From assembly GCA_903875225.1 (NCBI GenBank), contig CAIQVJ010000130.1:1-41492 (forward strand): a stretch of DNA of 41,492 nucleotides. The letters run 5' to 3'. The DNA is from an uncultured Pseudomonadota bacterium (GTDB taxonomy: Bacteria > Myxococcota_A > UBA796 > SXON01). Both the position numbers and the translations under genes were made by a program. Under the pieces are notes generated by a model. It ran no database searches. It had not been told where the DNA came from and was given only the letters and a program-made list of their open reading frames with translations. This document shows positions 23,440 through 31,273 of the stretch, piece by piece. Each line of letters starts with the position of its first letter. Position 1 is the first letter of the stretch.

Positions 23440-23909
23440 GCGCCCTCCACGACGTAGGTGATGGAGCTTTTCAGCTGCCCGGTATCGACGAGCGGGACCG
23501 ATGACCCCTTGCGGGCGATGGTCTCCGGCTTGAGCTCGGGCGCGATGCCCTCGCTGATCGTCTTCTGCATCCAGGCGGCGACCTTCGCGCCGAGGAGCGC
23601 GAGGGCCTGATCGGGGGTGATCTTCCCATCGAGCACCTGCCCGACGAGCACCTCCTGGAGCCTGGCGATGTCGGCCTGGCGGGCGTCCATCGTCGCGCGA
23701 ATGAACGAGCGCTGGGGGATCGGCCCCGCGCCGAACTCGTGGATGGCGGCGATCTCGAGCAGCGTTGCGGCCCCGTCGCCGCTGTCGTGCTCCGTCTTCG
23801 GGGCGTCGGCGAGGATGCCCACGCGCACGCGGCGCCCGCCGGAGAGCGCCCTGGCACGCGCGAGAAACTCGGCCGCGCCGTGGTCGCGGGAGGTGACCTT
23901 ACCGCTCAC
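23436..23909 (-). CDS. Minor tail / virion morphogenesis protein
   Basis: 157 aa from GTG 23909 (GTGA). The elements RVRVGILAD, LLEIAAIHEFGAGPIPQRSFIRATMD and VPLVDTGQLKSSITYVV are typical of HK97 gp10 / gpG-like head-tail connector proteins (iHEfG, PqRpFlr, LvdTGqLrnsit). Confidence 0.75.
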   Translation of the reverse strand: MSGKVTSRDHGAAEFLARARALSGGRRVRVGILADAPKTEHDSGDGAATLLEIAAIHEFGAGPIPQRSFIRATMDARQADIARLQEVLVGQVLDGKITPDQALALLGAKVAAWMQKTISEGIAPELKPETIARKGSSVPLVDTGQLKSSITYVVEGA

Positions 23910-24217
23910 AGGCGGACTCCCAGGGCCCAGAACCCGCCCGCCTTCTTGGCGGCGAGCGCGTCGTGTTCCTGGCCGTAGGTGGTGGTGCCGTTGGGCGAGT
24001 CCTTGGCGGCCTTCGGGTCGAGGCGCGCCTGCTGGCCGAACGAGGTGACGCTGAGCTTGTGCGCGGCGAGGAGCCCGACCGCGTGGTCGTAGCTCGCGCC
24101 GAACACCCGCGCGTCGCACTCGGCGTCGGCCTCGGCCAGCACCGCATCGACGAGCGAGTCCGCGGTCGGAGCGAACTCCGTCCAACGGGCCTTGAACGTC
24201 GGCGCGGTGTAGCCCAT
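23906..24217 (-). CDS. DUF4054-like head-tail connector
   Basis: 103 aa. FAPTADSLVDAVLAEADAECDARVFG, HAVGLLAAHKL and GTTTYGQEHDALAAKK match DUF4054 neck proteins. Lies in the neck gene block between capsid and sheath. Confidence 0.75.
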   Translation of the reverse strand: MGYTAPTFKARWTEFAPTADSLVDAVLAEADAECDARVFGASYDHAVGLLAAHKLSVTSFGQQARLDPKAAKDSPNGTTTYGQEHDALAAKKAGGFWALGVRL

Positions 24218-24222
24218 CGAGG

Positions 24223-24540
24223 TCAGCCCTCCGCGGTCGCGGCGGACTTCTTCCTGCTGACCGGGGCGGTGGCCACCTCGAGGTCTGCGCGCGACAGCGC
24301 GAGCTCGGCCTCGAGGGCGGCGATGCGAACGCCGCGGCGCTCGATCTCCTCGACCATCGCCTGGGCCTCGGCGACCGTGGGACCGCGGGGGTCCTCGGCG
24401 ACCGACGCCTCGCCCTCGACGAGCACCAGGTGTCCCGCCGCGAGCAGCGCACGCACCCCGGGGTTGCTTCCGTCGAAGTCGGTGACCTCGCCGGGATTCA
24501 CGCCGTCGATGGTGGCCGTGTGCTGGTTGCGGCAGCGCAT
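24223..24540 (-). CDS. Unknown structural-region protein, 105 aa
   Basis: The N-terminal half (TIDGVNPGEVTDFDGSNPGVRALLAAGHLVLVEG) looks like a small beta domain common beside capsid genes. The C-terminus is a helix/coiled coil (VEEIERRGVRIAALEAELALSRADLE). Probably a head-tail joining or decoration factor; not assigned. Confidence 0.6.
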   Translation of the reverse strand: MRCRNQHTATIDGVNPGEVTDFDGSNPGVRALLAAGHLVLVEGEASVAEDPRGPTVAEAQAMVEEIERRGVRIAALEAELALSRADLEVATAPVSRKKSAATAEG

Positions 24541-24541
24541 C

Positions 24542-25507
24542 TCAGCACCCGTCCATGTACCGGGCCGAGCCCGGGTAGCGGAAGATGACGCCGCCGGTGC
24601 GGGCGTCGCAGTTGATGACGAACGAGAGGTTGCGCGCCTCGGGGGCCGACTGGTTGAACTCCAGCGGCATGAGCGCGCTCACCTTCCCCGGGTCGCGGGT
24701 GTAGGCGAGGCAGCGCGTGGCGAGCGCGGCGCCCGCGGTCTCCAGCGGGTACCACTGCTCGACGTTCTTGATGCCGAGGGACTTCTTGAGGAAGTACTCC
24801 AGGGCGCTCGTCTCGGTGTTCGAGAGGCGGACGGTGTCGGCGTACGCGTAGAGCGACGGCGGCATCAGGAGCGTGTCGGGCATCTCGATGCCCTTGCTCT
24901 CCGAGATGATCGTGCGCTCCAGCTTGAAGAGGTCGGCCACGACCTGGTCGGCCGTCGCGCTCCCGGAGACCCAGGCGCCCGTCACCGGCGTGACCAGCGA
25001 GACGTACGGGTTGTTGAGCGCCCCGAAGACGTTCTTGGTTGACTCGCCGGTGGCGATAGTCGTGTCGTGCTTGCGGGCGAGCACCTCGCGAGCGGCCATG
25101 GCGCGCTCGACATCGAGGCCGAGGCCCGTCATGCGGCTCGCGCGGAGGTCCTGCAGCGAGTAGCCGTAGGCGTTGCCGATGCCGAAGAGCGGGGACTTCA
25201 CCTCGAAGCCCTGCACATCGACGCGGTTGAGGTCGTCGCTGTAGTTCGCGATGACGGACGCCTCTCCGGCGTAGTCCATCACCCGGTAGGTGTACTGCTC
25301 GGCGCCCGGGTCGATGTCCATCTTCACGGGGAAGAGGAGCGTGCCCTTCAGCTGTGGGTACAGCTTTCGGTAGAGTTGGGCGTCGATGTCCTCGAGCTGA
25401 CGCGCGAACATCGCGGTCTCATTGGCGTCCCAGCGGTGCTGGGTGTCGCGACGGACGATCTCGGCGACCGCCCCCAGGTACATGTCGAATCGGTAGGATC
25501 GCTTCAT
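24542..25507 (-). CDS. Major capsid protein (DUF2184-like)
   Basis: 321 aa from ATG 25507. Conserved text: FARQLEDIDAQLYRKLYPQLKGTLLFPV, GAEQYTYRVMDYAGEA, FEVKSPLFGIGNAYGYSLQDLRAS, MPDTLLMPPSLYAYADTVRLSNTETSALEYFLKKS. This fits the DUF2184 capsid family (HK97 fold) found in the same synteny with DUF2213 and DUF4054 genes. Confidence 0.85.
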   Translation of the reverse strand: MKRSYRFDMYLGAVAEIVRRDTQHRWDANETAMFARQLEDIDAQLYRKLYPQLKGTLLFPVKMDIDPGAEQYTYRVMDYAGEASVIANYSDDLNRVDVQGFEVKSPLFGIGNAYGYSLQDLRASRMTGLGLDVERAMAAREVLARKHDTTIATGESTKNVFGALNNPYVSLVTPVTGAWVSGSATADQVVADLFKLERTIISESKGIEMPDTLLMPPSLYAYADTVRLSNTETSALEYFLKKSLGIKNVEQWYPLETAGAALATRCLAYTRDPGKVSALMPLEFNQSAPEARNLSFVINCDARTGGVIFRYPGSARYMDGC

Positions 25508-25518
25508 GGTCGTGGGCC

Positions 25519-26334
25519 TCAGCGCGGGAGGTTGAAGTCGACGACGGCGATGCCGCTCGACGTGGTGGACTTGAACTGCGCGCCCCGCAGCCGGGTGCAG
25601 GTGACGCCGTCCTGGGTGCTGCGCACGGCGCCCGCGACCTGGCTGCCGCTCACGGTGATGCGGACCCACACCGGATCGCCCGGGTTGCCGCCCTCGGAGA
25701 GCATCCGCACGCGGCCCTGACGGAGCACGCCGACGGAGCTGTAGATCGCGCGGGCCCCGGGCTCCTTCGCGGCGTCGTAGAGGGCGACGCCCGCGACGTG
25801 GCGGGTCAGGTCCCCGAAGAGGGTGCCCGTGCCCGAGGTGAACGTCCCGCCCGCGCCGGTCTGCGCTGGGATCGTGATGGACACCACGGACGCGAACAGC
25901 TTGGTGCCGGTGACGGTCGCGTTGCCGTTGTTCGGGATCGCGAGGGTTTCGGTCTGCACCTCACCATCGGCGTCGAGCCCGGTGACAGTGGCGTTGGTCG
26001 CGTCCCAATCGGCGTGACTGGAGAGCACCAGGGTGACGTTGCGCGGGGGCACCATCTCGGTGACGCCGACCGCGCCGTTGAGGCTCGTGCCGGAGAGCAC
26101 CTGGATGCCCGTGGTGGAGGCCCCGGCGGTCGCCAGGATGGCGGTCGGGCTCGCGGCGGGAGCGGTCGGCGGGGCGACGCCATCACCGGTGTCGCTGCGC
26201 AGCAGGACGATGCCCGCGACGATCTCGGCCGAGGCGATGCCCGAGACGATGGAGTGGGGGCCCGCGTCGGCGAGCTGCCCCGCGTAGCCGGTGCCGGGGG
26301 CGGCGCCGTAGGAGGTCTGGACGTTGTCGCTCAT
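25519..26334 (-). CDS. Head structural (cement) protein
   Basis: 271 aa from ATG 26334. Glycine/serine/threonine-rich beta protein with SGIASAEIVAGIVLL and LFGDLTRHVAGVALYDAAKEPGARAIYSSVGVLRQGRVRMLSEGGNPGDPVWVRI, typical of cement/decoration proteins next to DUF2184 capsids. Confidence 0.7.
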   Translation of the reverse strand: MSDNVQTSYGAAPGTGYAGQLADAGPHSIVSGIASAEIVAGIVLLRSDTGDGVAPPTAPAASPTAILATAGASTTGIQVLSGTSLNGAVGVTEMVPPRNVTLVLSSHADWDATNATVTGLDADGEVQTETLAIPNNGNATVTGTKLFASVVSITIPAQTGAGGTFTSGTGTLFGDLTRHVAGVALYDAAKEPGARAIYSSVGVLRQGRVRMLSEGGNPGDPVWVRITVSGSQVAGAVRSTQDGVTCTRLRGAQFKSTTSSGIAVVDFNLPR

Positions 26335-26336
26335 GA

Positions 26337-26936
26337 TCAGGTGCCCTTCGCCGTCGCGCTCTTGCCGAGCGGCTGCTGCCAGCGGGTGGAGGTCTGCGTG
26401 CGGCTGGTGGCCGCGGGGTCTTCGTCGCCGTCGTGGCGACCGTCGGTGCCAGCCGCGGCGATGTGCGCGCGGGCGAGGCCATCGTTGCGCTGCGTCGCGC
26501 CCGCGATGCACGCGGTGAACATCCCGACAACGGCGTCGCCGGAGAGGCCGTCGAGCTTCACGCTCGGCAGCACCTTGGCGATGACCTGGCGGCGGATCGC
26601 ATCGACGCTGCCGGAGAGCTTCGCGTCCGAGCCGAGCACCTTGCGGGCGTCCTCGTGGAGGGCGATGCGCTTGGACACCAGGGCATCGGCGACGGCCTCG
26701 GGGACGTTGTCCTCGGTGACGTCGGGCTTGCCCGTGGCGGACTCGGCGGCTTCGGACGCCGCGGCCTTGGCCTCGTAGGAGGCGAGCTTCTGCAGGGCGT
26801 CCATCAGCGCGGCCTTGATCGCGCCGAGCTCGCCGTCGGACTGCATCTGCGACTGATCGACGGCGCCCTGCGCCGCGGCGACCTCTTCGTCGGCGTCGAG
26901 ATTGAACTCGCGACCGCGCACCTTGAGCTTCTTCAT
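26337..26936 (-). CDS. Possible internal scaffold product
   Basis: In-frame ATG at 26936 begins MKKLKVRGREFNLDADEEV, which looks like a natural N-terminus (short strand then acidic helix). A purine-rich GGGAGAG lies 3 nt upstream. Many phages make the scaffold from an internal start of the protease gene. Product would be 199 aa. Confidence 0.45.
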   Translation of the reverse strand: MKKLKVRGREFNLDADEEVAAAQGAVDQSQMQSDGELGAIKAALMDALQKLASYEAKAAASEAAESATGKPDVTEDNVPEAVADALVSKRIALHEDARKVLGSDAKLSGSVDAIRRQVIAKVLPSVKLDGLSGDAVVGMFTACIAGATQRNDGLARAHIAAAGTDGRHDGDEDPAATSRTQTSTRWQQPLGKSATAKGT

Positions 26937-27512
26937 GGTCTCTCCCGCGGCGCGATCACGCACCGACACTTGAACCGCCGCACCGTCGAGGCGCAGCGCA
27001 ACTTCGGACCCGGCACGTCCCCACCCCACGGGCCCGAGGCCCACGTGGTTGTAGCGGATGTCCCGCTGGCGCTGGTCGTACCGCTCGCCCAGGTACTCCC
27101 CGGCGCCCGACTCGATCGTGCAGGTGTACCCACACGAGAGTTCGCGGCGCTCCTTCGCTTCGATGAGCGCGACCTCGGCGGCGTCGTTTACCGTGACGGT
27201 GCCCGCGACGAGGGCCCCGTCGGCGCGCACGTCGTCGTGCACGTGGCCGACCGAGAGCGCCTTGAAGTTCTCGGCCGTGACGGGCTGCGCCGGATGGAGG
27301 TCCACCACGGGGGCAGCGCGCAGGGTCGCGAGCGAGTCCGCGGCGAAGACGTCGTCCGGGTGGCGCAGCTCGCCCCACTCGCGACCGCTGGTGTCCTTGT
27401 AGCGGAACACCCCGGTTCGCGTGAGCGCGGCATCGACGCGCAGGCCACCCTGAGGGGTGCGCTGCGGGCCGACGAGGGCTCCGGCGAAGTCGGTGCGGGG
27501 TACGCGGGTCAC
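26337..27512 (-). CDS. DUF2213 head maturation protease fused to scaffold
   Basis: 391 aa from GTG 27512 (AGGGG 3-4 nt upstream). Residues 1-190 are a DUF2213 protease domain: RYKDTSGREWGELRHPDDVF, GHVHDDVR, SCGYTCTI and RYNHVGLGPVGWGRAGSEVALRLD. The remainder is a helical, charged scaffold-like part. An internal ATG at 26936 (M193) with GGGAGAG directly upstream could make the scaffold separately. Confidence 0.8.
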   Translation of the reverse strand: MTRVPRTDFAGALVGPQRTPQGGLRVDAALTRTGVFRYKDTSGREWGELRHPDDVFAADSLATLRAAPVVDLHPAQPVTAENFKALSVGHVHDDVRADGALVAGTVTVNDAAEVALIEAKERRELSCGYTCTIESGAGEYLGERYDQRQRDIRYNHVGLGPVGWGRAGSEVALRLDGAAVQVSVRDRAAGETMKKLKVRGREFNLDADEEVAAAQGAVDQSQMQSDGELGAIKAALMDALQKLASYEAKAAASEAAESATGKPDVTEDNVPEAVADALVSKRIALHEDARKVLGSDAKLSGSVDAIRRQVIAKVLPSVKLDGLSGDAVVGMFTACIAGATQRNDGLARAHIAAAGTDGRHDGDEDPAATSRTQTSTRWQQPLGKSATAKGT

Positions 27513-27544
27513 GCCCCTACGGTGCGGGGGGCGAGGCGCGGGAC

Positions 27545-27579
27545 GCTAGATGCGAGGGGGGCGGATCTGGCGGGGGCGG
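27545..27579 (-). repeat. 35-bp moron-associated repeat, copy 2
   Basis: Identical to 14593..14627. It ends 1 nt from the stop codon of the 80-aa gene and lies 32 nt before the DUF2213 start, the same distance as copy 1 from gp25-like. Flanking similarity to copy 3 continues for about 14 more bases (G/A-rich GCGCG.GAC). Confidence 0.9.
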
Positions 27580-27580
27580 G

Positions 27581-27823
27581 TCAGAAGGAGGCGGCCATCT
27601 GTGGCGCGCTCCTCCCGTGCTCGGCGTCGATCGACGCGAGTCGCATCTGAAGATCGCGGTCGTCGTCTTGCAACCGACACAGCGACATTGCCAGGCCCCT
27701 GGCGTCGCACTCCGAAGCGCGAGCGCGCCTGTAAAGCGCGGCTGCGCCCGACGGGTCGTTCCGATCCAGTGCCGCGAGGCCGCGGATCATCTGCCGTTCG
27801 GTCATGGGCTGATCCTCGATCAT
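27581..27823 (-). CDS. Unknown 80-aa moron product
   Basis: MIEDQPMTERQMIRGLAALD at the start, helical, with two Cys. I chose ATG 27823 with AGGAG 11 nt upstream over an in-frame TTG at 27874. It stands between repeat copies 2 and 3, so it looks like an independent cassette. AALYRRARASECDARGLAMSL resembles a TPR-like helical pair. It may be a second immunity or accessory factor of the adjacent toxin-like gene; no direct evidence. Confidence 0.55.
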   Translation of the reverse strand: MIEDQPMTERQMIRGLAALDRNDPSGAAALYRRARASECDARGLAMSLCRLQDDDRDLQMRLASIDAEHGRSAPQMAASF

Positions 27824-27888
27824 GGCTTCTTGAACTCCTGGTGGAATCGGTCCCGGATCCAACGTCGGTGCCAATCGAAGCGCGAGAC

Positions 27889-27923
27889 GCTAGATGCGAG
27901 GGGGGCGGCTCTGGCGGGGGCGG
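27889..27923 (-). repeat. 35-bp moron-associated repeat, copy 3
   Basis: One mismatch (C for A in GGATCT) to the other two copies. It ends 1 nt from the stop of the immunity-like gene, exactly as copy 2 does for the 80-aa gene. Confidence 0.9.
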
Positions 27924-27924
27924 G

Positions 27925-28245
27925 TCAGGCGGCGCGGGAGGGCGCGGCGGCCTCGCTACTCACCAGGCCCGCGAGCGTGGCGATGGCACTGTCGATGGTG
28001 GTCCCGGCCAACCGGTAGTGGTTCGACAGGCCCACTTCGTCATCACCAACCTCGTCGACTCCGAAAGAACCGCCGTCCCGGGGGTTGAACACCATCACGA
28101 AAAACCGCCCCCCCATGCGGACGTCGACCATCAGGGCGTTCGAGGGAAACCTCGTCAGATCGACGATGGCGGCCGGGTAACGAACCCGAAGCGCTCGTTC
28201 CAACATCTCTGCCAGGTCCGGACTGGGTTCGATTGAGGTGCTCAT
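27925..28245 (-). CDS. Immunity-like protein after MuF toxin-like gene
   Basis: 106 aa. Pattern YPAAIVDLTRFPSNALMVDVRMGGRFFVMVFNPRDG.FGVDEVGDDEVG... and a C-terminal helix (IDSAIATLAGLV) resembles small immunity proteins that follow polymorphic toxins (alternating strands, G.d.V.DD). It starts in an ATGA overlap with the stop of the MuF-type head gene, so both are made together. Likely protects the host lysogen from the C-terminal domain of that protein; inferred from context and fold pattern. Confidence 0.6.
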   Translation of the reverse strand: MSTSIEPSPDLAEMLERALRVRYPAAIVDLTRFPSNALMVDVRMGGRFFVMVFNPRDGGSFGVDEVGDDEVGLSNHYRLAGTTIDSAIATLAGLVSSEAAAPSRAA

Positions 28246-29891
28246 CGTCGCTCGTATTCTACGTTGCCCGTTCGACGATTCACAATGCGGACAGCTCCGT
28301 TGGGCGCGATCTCAATCGTGTGTGCTCTGGACTTCGCAGTGATCGAGCCATCTGGTGATCGAGTCACATGGTCATCCAGCGGCGGGTACATCCGCCCGTC
28401 GGGCATGGATGGCGGTGGTGCCGGGTCCGCTTTGGGGATGCCGCTATGTAGGTCCTCGATGTCATCAAGCGCGCTTCGTACGTGCGCGAGAGCCTCATCT
28501 GCACTGGTTGGCCTGGGCAGGTCCGCGAGTCGCTGGTAGTAGACTTGAAGGCGCTCGAATCGCTGCAGCGGCTTTCGTCGGTCGTCTCGGTCGTCATCGC
28601 CCCCACTCGACGGAGGGCCGCCAGGGGGAGGCTTTGGCGGCTGCTTCCCGCCGCCACCACCCGGCCGACGAGCGACGGTCTCTTCCTCGCCAGCCGTCGC
28701 AGTCGCAGGTGCGGGCCTCCGCGGGGGCGGCGGCAGTGTGTCCGGCTTCGCCGAGGCAACCGTCGGTAGCGGGAGTCCTGCGGGCTCCGGTGTGCGCAGG
28801 CGTTCCCCAGTCGGACGCGGGATCGCCCGTCCCGGCATCTCCCGCGCGGCCACCGTCTGCGGCCCATCGCTGCCCTCGTCGGGCGGCGCTCGGCGCTCCC
28901 GCGGCGCCGTAAGCTCGCGCCGCATTCGCTCTTCATCGACCGCCCGCGGAGCCTGCCGTGCGCCCCGCCCAGCCGCCGCCTTCGGGCTCCACGCCACCGG
29001 CGACGCCGTCCCGTGGGCGTACTGCTGCCCCGGTGCGAACTCCTCGTCGAACCCCTCGATCACCGGCTCCATCGTGCAGCGGCACTGGTAGTCGTTACCC
29101 GGGTTGGCGGTGCGGCCGCGCTTGCGGTCCACCACCGGCGGCTGGTCATAGCGGTGCTTGGTCCCGTCGAGCGCGCGGTGGCTCTCGCGCACCCGCTCGT
29201 CCTCGGAGGTGCGCCAGATGTACTGCGTCACCCCGGCTTCCTGGTGGCGCTTCTCGGTCACCTCGCCGTTGAGCTTCAACACCTGGTCACGGGCCACCAA
29301 CGCCGCGTGTCGGTCGGTGATCCCCGTCTGCTCCTGGAGCTTCGCGGCGATCTCTTCGACGCGCGTGCCGACCCCGGCCTCGTGCAGCACCCGGCGCACG
29401 CGGCTCACCTTGTCCTCGGCCATCGTCGTGATGAGCGCCGTGTTGCGCGCGCGGAAGTCCCGAAACACCCGAAAGAAGTCTGGGTTGGCTGCCGGGAGCT
29501 CGATGCCCAGCGCCGCCCGCACCTGCCGCTGAAACTGCTCCCGCGAGAACGCCGCCACCTGCCCGGCGATGCCGTCGAGGGCCGCCACCAGCTGCTTGCG
29601 CTGGAGGATCTTCGCCACCAGCCGGCGGAGGCGTGCGGCGATGGAGGCTGGGTCGATCCGCGGCGCGGCGTCCCCGTCGGCGGCATCGGTGCGCGCGGGC
29701 ACCACGCCCATCCCGGCAAGCTCGGCGTGGATGGCCTCGTCGAGCTCGCGGGAGATGCCGTGCAGCAACGCCGTGTGCTGCACGATGGCCCCGCGGGGCG
29801 GCGGCGCGAGGGGCAGCGCGCGCGGGCGGTGGCGACGGCGTGAGACCGCCAGCACCCGCCGCCGGTGAACGAGCTGCTCCAGCGTGATCAC
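28242..29891 (-). CDS. MuF-type head protein with toxin-like C-terminus
   Basis: 549 aa. Residues 195-275 carry the MuF/SPP1 gp7 signature (AALVARDQVLKLNGEV, YIWRTSEDERVRESHRALDG, NPGNDYQCRCTMEPV). A Pro/Arg/Gly-rich linker spans about 300-440. The last 110 residues form a separate domain (FERLQVYYQRLADL; DDHVTRSPDGSITAKSRAHTIEI; GAVRIVNRRTGNVEYERR). Usual MuF head proteins end near residue 290, so the tail is an addition. Its DNA is less GC-rich by eye. MuF proteins with C-terminal toxins are known in temperate phages; this domain's activity is unknown. It would be packaged in the virion and could enter the cell with the DNA. Confidence 0.75.
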   Translation of the reverse strand: MITLEQLVHRRRVLAVSRRRHRPRALPLAPPPRGAIVQHTALLHGISRELDEAIHAELAGMGVVPARTDAADGDAAPRIDPASIAARLRRLVAKILQRKQLVAALDGIAGQVAAFSREQFQRQVRAALGIELPAANPDFFRVFRDFRARNTALITTMAEDKVSRVRRVLHEAGVGTRVEEIAAKLQEQTGITDRHAALVARDQVLKLNGEVTEKRHQEAGVTQYIWRTSEDERVRESHRALDGTKHRYDQPPVVDRKRGRTANPGNDYQCRCTMEPVIEGFDEEFAPGQQYAHGTASPVAWSPKAAAGRGARQAPRAVDEERMRRELTAPRERRAPPDEGSDGPQTVAAREMPGRAIPRPTGERLRTPEPAGLPLPTVASAKPDTLPPPPRRPAPATATAGEEETVARRPGGGGGKQPPKPPPGGPPSSGGDDDRDDRRKPLQRFERLQVYYQRLADLPRPTSADEALAHVRSALDDIEDLHSGIPKADPAPPPSMPDGRMYPPLDDHVTRSPDGSITAKSRAHTIEIAPNGAVRIVNRRTGNVEYERR

Positions 29892-31273
29892 GTCGTGGGC
29901 TCGGCCGGGTCACCCTCGTGGCCCTGCGCGGCGTCCTGGTCGGCGGCGATGGTGGCGCGGCGCACCTCGAGGTCCACCGTCGTCTCCATCGTCCAGCCCT
30001 CGGGGCGGAACCGGCTCGCGGCCACCTCCTCGGGCGTGAGCACCCCGGCGGTGATGTACGCCGTGTCCGTCGAGCCCACGGTCTGCCGCAGGGTGGCCTC
30101 CTCGAGCGGCGTCATCTGCCAGAGGGGCGCGTACTCCACCGAGAGCTTCGGCGGCACCTTGCCCCCGGTGGGCCCGTCGTGCGCGAGGCAGAGCAGCCGG
30201 AGCAGCCGGAGGTGCCGCGGGCGCAGGGTGGCCGTCTGCTGGCTCTTGATCCGGTCGTAGAACCACCGCACGTCGCTGTCGCCGGTGGCGCTCAGACCCG
30301 CGGGCGACTGCCCCATCAGGATCGTGACCGGGATCTCGGCTGCGCCGCTCAGCAGCAACAGGAACTTGTCGAGCACCGCCGCGAGGCCAGCGAGGGCGCC
30401 CACCTCGGTGCGCTCGAAGCTCTCGCCGTCCGAGTCGACCATGATGGCGCGCGCGACCGAGCGGCCGAGGTCCATCATCTCCAGGCGGGTCTTGAGGATG
30501 TCCTGCTTGTCCGCCGCCAGCATCGCGTAAAGGTTCTTGATCTTGAACACGCCCTGCGACGCGTCCTGGAGCAGCGATCCGGTGGCGCCCCAGGCCCCGT
30601 TGAACTGGCCCAGCACGTCGTAGAGCCGCTGCAGCTCGGACTCTCCCCAGCCGCGCAGGACGATGCGCCGGCGGCGGGTGGTGAGCGCGCCCTCGAAGCG
30701 CACGAGCCGCGAGGTGTGCACCGGGATGTTCTCGGTGACGCCCCCGGTGGAGACGCGGATCAACTGGTACGTCTCGGGCTCGCCAAAGTTGCCGCGGGTC
30801 GGGTCGGTGAACCACGTCAGCGGCACGAGCTCGCGCCGGTCGAGCACCACCAGGAAGAGGATCGAGCGGACGTTCGCCTCATCGAGCGGCTCACGTGGGT
30901 CGCGGCCGTCATCCGCCCCGACGAAGATGGCGCCGCCGCCGAAGACGCGTGCCCAGGTCCAGGCCGCGGCGAGGCGGTCGGAGACCCTCCAGGCGTCGGC
31001 GTAGGCCGTGATGTGGCTCTCCTCCTCGGCGTCGCCGGTCTTCACCGCGCACCCCTGACGCATGGCCTCCTCGGGCACGACGCGACAGATGCGGTTGGCG
31101 AATGGGTCGCCGATGAAGAGCGCTTCGAGGGACTCATCGGCGAGGCGCGCGCCCGCCTGGAAGCCGAGGCCCTTGGAGCGGTCGGTGCCCACGCCGGTCA
31201 TCAGGTTGACCCAGCCGTCGGCGCGCTCGAAAGCGCGCTCGATTCCCTGCTTGACCTTGTCGGTGATGCTCAT
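29888..31273 (-). CDS. Portal protein (DUF1073-like)
   Basis: 461 aa from ATG 31273 (ATGA with the terminase stop). GFQAGARLADESLEALFIGDPFANRICRVVPEEAMRQG, ARVFGGGAIFVGADDG and ILMGQSPAGLSATGDSDVRWFYDRIKSQQ are hallmarks of DUF1073-type portals. Forms the DNA channel; lies directly after the terminase. Confidence 0.85.
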   Translation of the reverse strand: MSITDKVKQGIERAFERADGWVNLMTGVGTDRSKGLGFQAGARLADESLEALFIGDPFANRICRVVPEEAMRQGCAVKTGDAEEESHITAYADAWRVSDRLAAAWTWARVFGGGAIFVGADDGRDPREPLDEANVRSILFLVVLDRRELVPLTWFTDPTRGNFGEPETYQLIRVSTGGVTENIPVHTSRLVRFEGALTTRRRRIVLRGWGESELQRLYDVLGQFNGAWGATGSLLQDASQGVFKIKNLYAMLAADKQDILKTRLEMMDLGRSVARAIMVDSDGESFERTEVGALAGLAAVLDKFLLLLSGAAEIPVTILMGQSPAGLSATGDSDVRWFYDRIKSQQTATLRPRHLRLLRLLCLAHDGPTGGKVPPKLSVEYAPLWQMTPLEEATLRQTVGSTDTAYITAGVLTPEEVAASRFRPEGWTMETTVDLEVRRATIAADQDAAQGHEGDPAEPTT

